DNA from: Branchiostoma floridae
Lineage: Eukaryota; Chordata; Leptocardii; Amphioxiformes; Branchiostomatidae
Direction: 5' to 3'
Assembly (NCBI RefSeq): GCF_000003815.2
Contig: NC_049983.1
Coordinates: 13,475,855-13,513,999 of the forward strand
DNA length: 38,145 bases
Below are positions 31,752-38,145 of the stretch, in pieces. Within the stretch, counting starts at the first letter, position 1. Each line of letters opens with the position of its first letter. The notes beneath the pieces were generated by a model, which saw only the letters and a program-made list of their open reading frames with translations, was not told the DNA's origin and made no database searches. The position numbers and the translations under genes were made by a program.

Positions 31752-32453
31752 ATAGAATCCATTCCAAGACACCATGCGGATGTTTGTTGCCATTGTTTAG
31801 AATTGATTTTAAAGTTTTGTAATTATATGTCTAGGACATTTGATACTTTAGAAATATTTGTAACACTGTTTCAACTTTATAAATATTTCCCTGGTCCTGT
31901 AAAACTTTGGAAATATTCATGGTGTGGAATTGGATACTTCTAATGGTTTCTAAATAATGATAACAGCATTCTACCATTATTTACCATTTTCTACCATTTT
32001 TTGTAAATGGTTCGGTGGGCTGGGAAGATAGTAATTCACACATCCTTGCAAAGTATGGTTGGGCGCCATGTAACAATGGCCCACCACAAAGGATCCAACA
32101 GTGCCCAGCTGTGGAATCTAAAAATATACAGATGCAACAATAGGGCTTACTTTTATGGGGGCAATAAACTAATTTTACCATTTGGCCAGGTTTACCATTT
32201 TTTGTAAACATTTGTAAATGTGAAATAATCACAGAGAGGTTTCACAATTATTCTAAATAAAAATATTTTTGTACAGTTACTTTCAAAATGTTTCTAAAAT
32301 ATTCAAAGAAATTCAAATAAATGAGTATTTTCTTAGTCAATTTTTTGAAAATGATTTAATTATTGTGGCTCAGATATTCTTTTATTCAAAATAATTCAGA
32401 CTAATTATAAATATCGCCTAAAAACCCTCATGGTGTCTTGGAATGGACTCTAT
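31752..32453. mobile_element. 702-bp TIR element (MITE / non-autonomous DNA transposon)
   Basis: 25-bp terminal inverted repeats at 31752-31776 and 32429-32453 match at 24 of 25 positions. The inside is very AT-rich with no coding capacity. A target-site duplication is not obvious. Confidence 0.75.
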
Positions 32454-33544
32454 CCTTATCAACTATAATACATAAATTTTGTCCTTAAGTCCAACATTTG
32501 TTGTTTCACAAAAGTTAAGTTTGTAACATACACTTCAGCACCAAGGACACCACCAATGGGTGCTGAATTGGTGATCATAACGAACAATCACATTTCCTTG
32601 AATAAAACTGCTTGTGCTGCTGGATGTCTCTTCTTAATTCTTCCTAATCCATAAGGGCTCTGCATAATCCTTTCGGCTGACCATTCACTTCACTGTGAAA
32701 TAGAATTACGTGCAATGTGACGATTCATAGGAGAATAACATGCCATTCCAGGTCATATGTGCTTCGAAGCTGTGTTCTGAACCAGTCTGTTGCAATAAAA
32801 AAATCTGTTATAACCATACTGCTTGTTCACTACATTTTCCTTTCATAACTTACTAACTACATTTGTATACATGTAAGTATATAACAAGTTTAGTCTTCTG
32901 AAATATGTTAATTTTTTTTCACCATAGTTTGCTTTAAAAGATCAAGGTTTGGAGAGCAGCAGACAAAAAACTTCAGCTAGGGAAATGTCAGCATCCGAAA
33001 ATGCCCTTTAACGAGTTAGACATGCGTTACCCGCAAAACTATGACTACAGCACAATGAATAATGATGCTGGGGCTACTTTTATTCCCCATACGTCTACTT
33101 CTTCATTCAATACACTGTAGTTCCAGCTATACGTTCTCAGCTACTTCTTGCAACATTACCATAAATCATGCACCTGTGGCTCCAGTGTTGCCCTTTCTCC
33201 CATCTATTGTATCCCCTATGGCACCCTCCTATAAACTGCAAAGGTAACGGGGACATTTATTTCTCTTTCATCTGCAATCCCTAGTGTCATTAGCTGACAT
33301 CTCTAGGACAGAAGACAGCTTGCCAAGCTTTGCAGCTCACAAAAGCAAATGTGAATCTAATTCCATCCCCGCAGGAATCAGACATCTTGAGACATTATCA
33401 GGGCAAGACAAATGCTGACACAAGCAGTAGATAAGACAACAGTGTCTCTTTGGTTCAATATGCCTGGCCTGAGTGGTCTCCTTCGTTGATTATAGGTGGC
33501 AAGTAATTTGATCTGCTATCTATTGATGTGTAGTTTCAATGTCT

Positions 33545-33948
33545 CTAATTGGCCTGTCACAGATGGAAGACACCAGAATGCCGAAGGCAGTTTTCTACGG
33601 CAAACTCAGACAGGCAAACGGGCCAGAGGTACACCAAGGAAGTGCTACAAAGACCAGTTAAAACAACAGCTCAAAGTGGCTGGCATCCCTGAAGCTGGGT
33701 GGGAAAACAGAGCTGCTAACAGAGCAAACTGGAGAACTTTGACAAGGCGAGGTGCCAGGACTCTTTAGAAAATGCAACATGGCCAGGCTGAAGATAAAGG
33801 GAGAAAGGAGGCAGCTGACCAGAATGTGACTTCAAGTTCAACCAAGTTCACCTGTCAGCATTGCAAAAGAGAATACAGGCCAAAGATAGGCCTATTCAGC
33901 CACTTGACGGCCTACACTACTACTACTGTACTAGTAAAACTTCCCTGA
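33545..33948 (+). pseudogene. LINE (non-LTR retrotransposon) ORF2 C-terminal relic
   Basis: In one frame 'MEDTRMPKAVFYGKL' (from 33563) is followed, after a frameshift near 33610, by 'GKRARGTPRKCYKDQLK', 'AGWENRA' and 'NWRTLTRRGA'. After an in-frame TAG at 33766-33768 comes a zinc-knuckle-like 'FTCQHCKREYRPKIGLFSHL'. This order (R-x-P-K, GKR-RG-P, W-R-GA, then C-x2-C...GL-SH) is the usual C-terminus of invertebrate LINE polyproteins. At least one frameshift and one stop make it dead. The family cannot be named from this fragment. Confidence 0.8.
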
Positions 33949-36457
33949 CTAGATTTTACCAGACATCCGCAACCACAGGGTAAGAGCCATCAGAGAAACT
34001 GGCCTGCTAGTGTTAGAATGAACCTAAGTGGTAAAATAGCAAAGAGTCAGTTAGGGACAAAGTGTAACAAACTCTATTGTTTCTCATTTTCAGGCAAGGC
34101 AGGTAGTCTTAATAGCAAGAGGTGTTGCTGCATCTTCCAGATGATGGAACAAACACTTGGGAAGAGATATTAAGCCTTTGTGCTCTGTTATTGCTCATCC
34201 AAACAGCAGAATTGATCTTGTACCACCTTGGCACAGGTTTCTTCTGCCATTAGACATTCTTGTTATTGCCTTGGAACGTCTGGAGTAAAGTAAGGCACCA
34301 ATTCATCCGGACAGCCACAGGAAGCCTACTGTAGGTAATAACACAAGAGTAATGACGTCCTGTCATCAAAGCTTTATAAGAAAACTTCTTCCATGACAGA
34401 TCTATTATCACACATATGATGACATGGTTTTTGTCACAGGCAAAAAGTATCCTGAAAGTATGGAATGGAATCTTCTCATTCTATCACATTGCAAGAATGA
34501 TGGATTTGCCATTGAAGTTGGTACGAAATATCTCTAGCTAATTTTCAGAACGGGCTACAAAGTACCACAGTTCTGAGAACTCTCCTGATCTGTTGGTCTG
34601 CTTCCAATCTTTGAACAAGCAGAGCTGGAGATGCTTTGAGCTTAACAGTTTCCAAATCTTTTGCCTACAGACAGGCAGAGTATCAATATATCATACAATT
34701 CTTATGATTACTTTATATGATAGAGTAGAGGGATGTTGGAGCTGCTAGACATGCTGACAATACAAGTTGCCATCAAGTTGATGGATGTTATATCATCATG
34801 TATACATATGAAACTTTAGGCAGACATATACATGTAACATGCAGGAGACAGTGGATTACTTAGCCAGGAGTCACCTTTGCCCTACTGCAGAATCTGGATG
34901 TGATTTGGAAAGGTGTCATAAATTTGGCAGTTGCATATTTGACTGAGCTGAAAGTCAGTCTACTGTGACCTGACTCTCCAGACAAATTTGTCACTATGTC
35001 ATTGTGATTGAAAACTGCTGTTAGTACACTGTATAAGACAGGAGGAGTCTTGTGGGCTGCTGAGCTGGTGGCAATCTTCATTGTACTGGAGACAAAGTCA
35101 GTAGAAGTTTTACATCTTTAGTTGATTTATTGGAGAACATACTTCATTGATTTTGAGATTCACTGGTGGCACTGTGTTTGGACCTAAACTACATGTACCA
35201 AAAGCCAATACTACTGAACTTTTGTGATTAAGCCTCCCAGACATACAGGAGACACCAAATTTCCAAGGGATTACCAAACTGGCAGCAAGCCTAATCCATT
35301 ATGAAAAGTGGCAACGAAAGTGGAAAATCTACCCTTCTGAAGGAGGAATTGGCCTGGCATTTGGCTATGGGTGAGATACAAACTCATGTTTATTCCACAC
35401 CCACCCGAGTCGCTGGTGCGGTTGACCTTTACTGAAGCATCCAATTCAGTCCTAATCCTACTTACACAGAAACTTGTACAGAAGGAATATTCCCCTTTTC
35501 ATGCTCTGTGAATGGAGACCATGTTGAAACTCCTTCATAGTTCAGCAGGATAGCAGGATATCTTAGCTGTAAATCCAAGGTGTCTGCTATGCCAGAGGAG
35601 ACTTTGAAATTGACAGAGAGCCAGTTAAGGCATGCAGGCAGAACTGCTTATACTTAATAAGAAAGTGAAAATACCATCATCTGGCAGAACAAATATGCCA
35701 TAAGTATGCTACATGTAGCAACTTTGCAGACAGTCTCACTGATACCCCAAAATTGCCGGAAATATGACTTTCATGTCTTGAATGCATGTTTGGAATAAAA
35801 GTGCCAGTTTTCATTGTACGTTACTATGTATTGTATCAGTCTGAGAGTAATCAGACAATCTGTGATGCATCCCAGGAACAGCCAAAGGTCGGATGGTTGA
35901 CTAAGCTATAAAAGGCAAACAGCATATATATGATGGTCTACCATAGCAAAAAGTGCCCCCCCCAAAAAAAATACTAGTCTTTGTGTTGCTTTGCTGAAGA
36001 CACATTGACATACATGCATATTACTCAGTCTGAATGACTGTAACCTGCTTTTATGGGCCTGCTGTATAGATAAACGAAAATGAGAAAATAGAATAAGGCA
36101 AAAATTTTTTTTTCAAAAATGCAGGATGCTTCCCTCCCAGTGGTTTGCCTTTTAATTCTTATGAAACCTATACTATAGGGAAAGCCTAGTACATGTATAT
36201 CTATCTTAATGACCTGGTCCCCAAACCATGTAGATGTAGGGTGTTTTTTTATTTGCACATAATACTATAGGGCAAGCTTTATCGTATAGTATTGTGTGCA
36301 AGTAGCTTCACAAAGGCTACAGGGAAAACATTCTGCATTTTCACAAAAATTTTGCCTTTCTAGTTCTGTACAAAGTTTTGGCATTTGCTTCTCTGCAAGT
36401 TCATTTTCTAACTTTCTAACAGTAACAATAACATTGTCATATGTTGCCAATACTTAC

Positions 36458-37456
36458 GTGTACTTTTCTTTTTAATTCACCCAAGTCTCGTATTCTTGGA
36501 CTGCTGCTCCTACATCTGCCAATGTGCTTTTTCTCCTCACTTCCACTCACGTCTTTGTCTCTGACAGGTCTAGATCTCATGTATACCATCTCATCTTTAT
36601 CCTCTGTATCAACCATCCTTCCATGCAACACTTCATCCCTATTGTTGGCAGCTATTCTTCTCAACATTGCATTCCTGTCTTCTGTTTTGACAGTTTGGTG
36701 ATATGAAGTCTCATTCCCATCCCCATCGCTGCGTGCCCTGACAAAAACTCTGCCATCCATATCTCCTGAGCTAATAGTCCTGTCGTACGCCATTTTATCC
36801 TCAAGTCTCGGGCTAACAATTCTGTCATACCCTGTTCCACCACTGTCTAATGTACTGAACATCACATCCAAGTTTCCAGTGCTAATGGACATATATGTCC
36901 TGTCTCTACACTTATCTACACTAGCTCTCCCGTTGTATGACATGCCTCCTTTGTCCCTGGTACTGACTGCCATATCAAAATACCCCATATTAATTGCCCT
37001 GTCATTTGATGCTCCCTCCTTGTCACTTGTGGTAATTGTTCTGTCATACAATGTTCCATCCCTTCCTGATGTCATCGTCTGAAGTTCCAAACGCTGAGCT
37101 TCTTGTCTTCCAGTTGCCTTCCTTAACCCAAATCTCATACTCTCTGTTTCATCAAAATACACCTTTTCTGGTCTATCATAAAATAACAAATTTTGCCTGC
37201 TGGCCTGATACTGATTATCCTTCATGACCTTGTAATCAGGGTCAGTTCTAACAATAGAATGCATATCCTTAGCTGCATGTTCCTGCTCCAACTTTGCCCC
37301 TGCATGAAGCTGACTGCTGTCTCTTTCTACTTGGTCACTTCCTCCATCGGCATACCAGTGCTGCTTGTACTTGGGTCCATACTGACGACAGAGTCCCCCC
37401 GATCCTTTGCCCAGCCCCCCTTGCTGCATCTCTGAATATTTTCTCTGAGTAATAAC
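36458..37456 (-). CDS. Unrecognised large coding exon with 14-residue tandem repeats (possible ERC upstream exon)
   Basis: The frame is open for 333 codons from acceptor ...gattttcaaag to a consensus donor gtaagt after 'DLGELKRKVH', phase 0 on both sides; an alternative acceptor (attactcag) also keeps phase 0. The first Met is codon 10. From about codon 123 to 305 the protein is a run of roughly thirteen degenerate 14-residue units ('YDRTITTSDKEGAS', 'YDRTISSGDMDGRV', 'HGRMVDTEDKDEMV'). A basic Ser-rich stretch 'GRCRSSSPRIRD' and a short coil follow. I recognise no family. It lies on the ERC strand, 7 kb upstream of the first recognisable ERC exon, whose phase fits, so it may be a lineage-specific ERC exon, an alternative 5' exon, or part of another gene. 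Confidence 0.6.
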
Positions 37457-38145
37457 CTTTGAAAATCACAGAAATGATGTACCAGAGGGTATCTATGGGG
37501 TTCCTATGATGCTACATATCAGTATAATCTGTATCTGAAAGGGTAAGATGAGGGAAAAACATATGCAAAATAGACTCTGGACATGTCCGCTATTTGTATT
37601 ACCGAACTAAGAAACCCCTAGGTTTATATGTTTCAATCACCAAAGACAGAACTGATGCTGAATAAACCCCCAAAAGAGCTTCCATGTTGTTATGTCCTTC
37701 AGCATGTGCCCTGTAATGTGCTGGTAGCTAATTATCACTCTACAGCATGAAGGGCATCAGCAGGCCACAAGGACTGACAATATCATCTCATCAATGAGCA
37801 GCAGAATCCACTTCAACACATTAGGCCCACCTCCCACACCCCACGGTGACGTTAGAGTGGATCACGTGGCACTCCTCCAGTCTCCATAATTACCACGTCT
37901 GGCTTTCCTCACTGCCAATAAAAGCTAAACTCTTTGAAATATTTGTCCAGCATATCCATTTGTGATTGACAACACTATCATTCTTTGGTTTAGTTTCTTT
38001 GATGATATGTTCTACAAAAATATTGACGTCTGGAAGGGGGTGAACCTCTTCCGGGCAACCTGCCCGTGATGATGATGATGAATGCACTTACCTATTACCA
38101 GTAGTTTTACCACGCATTACGTATGCAAATGTCTTTTGCCTGCAA
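37457..38145 (-). other. Upstream intron or flank, nothing recognised
   Basis: No conserved exon is seen. A 65-codon open frame at 37890-38087 (-) has no recognisable family or clear splice sites, and a short GAT-rich run lies near 38065-38080. Confidence 0.5.

Larger units (their letters stand above)
29495..36457 (-). other. Long intron / intergenic stretch upstream of first recognisable ERC exon
   Basis: I found no conserved ERC exon here. It holds a 20-bp perfect palindrome (30311-30330), a TIR element (31752-32453) and a LINE relic (33545-33948). From 34.0 to 36.3 kb I recognise nothing; short open frames (for example 34860-35081 on -) match no family I know. Confidence 0.55.

Noticed and set aside
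34000-35900. Stretch after the LINE relic considered as further retrotransposon sequence
   Set aside because: I could not identify any conserved motif in any frame, so no element is claimed.
37890-38087. 65-codon - strand frame near the window end
   Set aside because: Reads like protein in part, but I could not match it to a family or find splice sites; no support for a gene.

Overview
This is eukaryotic (metazoan) genomic DNA: intron-rich, AT-rich between exons, and full of small mobile elements. It carries parts of two protein genes that converge tail to tail. The best guess is an invertebrate deuterostome, most likely an amphioxus (Branchiostoma). The guess rests on an ERC/ELKS gene whose protein sequence and intron positions closely follow the vertebrate form, plus a LINE relic and many MITE-like elements. 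It is inferred from style, not from a database match.

Positions 1-2384 (+ strand) hold the last five exons of an ADP-ribosylglycohydrolase (ARH/DraG, J1-crystallin-like) gene, ending at a stop at 2117 and a poly(A) signal at 2379. Positions 2385-5693 are 3' UTR and intergenic sequence between the two convergent genes.

Positions 5694-29494 (- strand) hold most of an ERC/ELKS/CAST gene, a coiled-coil scaffold of presynaptic active zones and Rab6 secretory-vesicle docking sites. Fourteen constitutive-looking exons join in frame (777 codons). They are followed by two alternative endings: a 27-bp exon ending in Gly-Ile-Trp-Ala, the RIM PDZ ligand of the family, or two exons coding for the C-terminal FIP-RBD-like Rab-binding region. 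The N-terminal exons of the conserved protein are not in the window. Several extra exons can be read in the introns from splice sites plus open phase-0 frames: a 99-bp cassette (26818-26916), a 21-bp microexon (18169-18189), a 27-bp microexon (13508-13534), a 60-bp cassette (14397-14456), and two Ser/Pro-rich cassettes before the C-terminal fork (10120-10194 and 9200-9313). One exon (11469-11629) has a 65-bp near-perfect duplication across its acceptor.

Further upstream on the - strand, 36458-37456 is a large phase 0/0 exon (333 codons) that I do not recognise. It encodes about thirteen degenerate 14-residue repeats and ends at a strong splice donor. It could splice in frame to the first recognisable ERC exon, 7 kb away. 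This is the most novel-looking item in the window.

The introns carry two elements with a hairpin + (TCTG/TCCG)n + tandem-core layout like HINE/pearl elements (20041-20760 and 24134-24936). They also carry two copies of one small TIR element (12520-12654 and 22563-22782), two longer TIR elements (27657-28738 and 31752-32453), a LINE 3' relic (33545-33948), a 12-bp minisatellite (21571-21789), and a possible tRNA-derived SINE fragment (about 15900-15985). I saw no rRNA, functional tRNA, CRISPR or prokaryotic feature.
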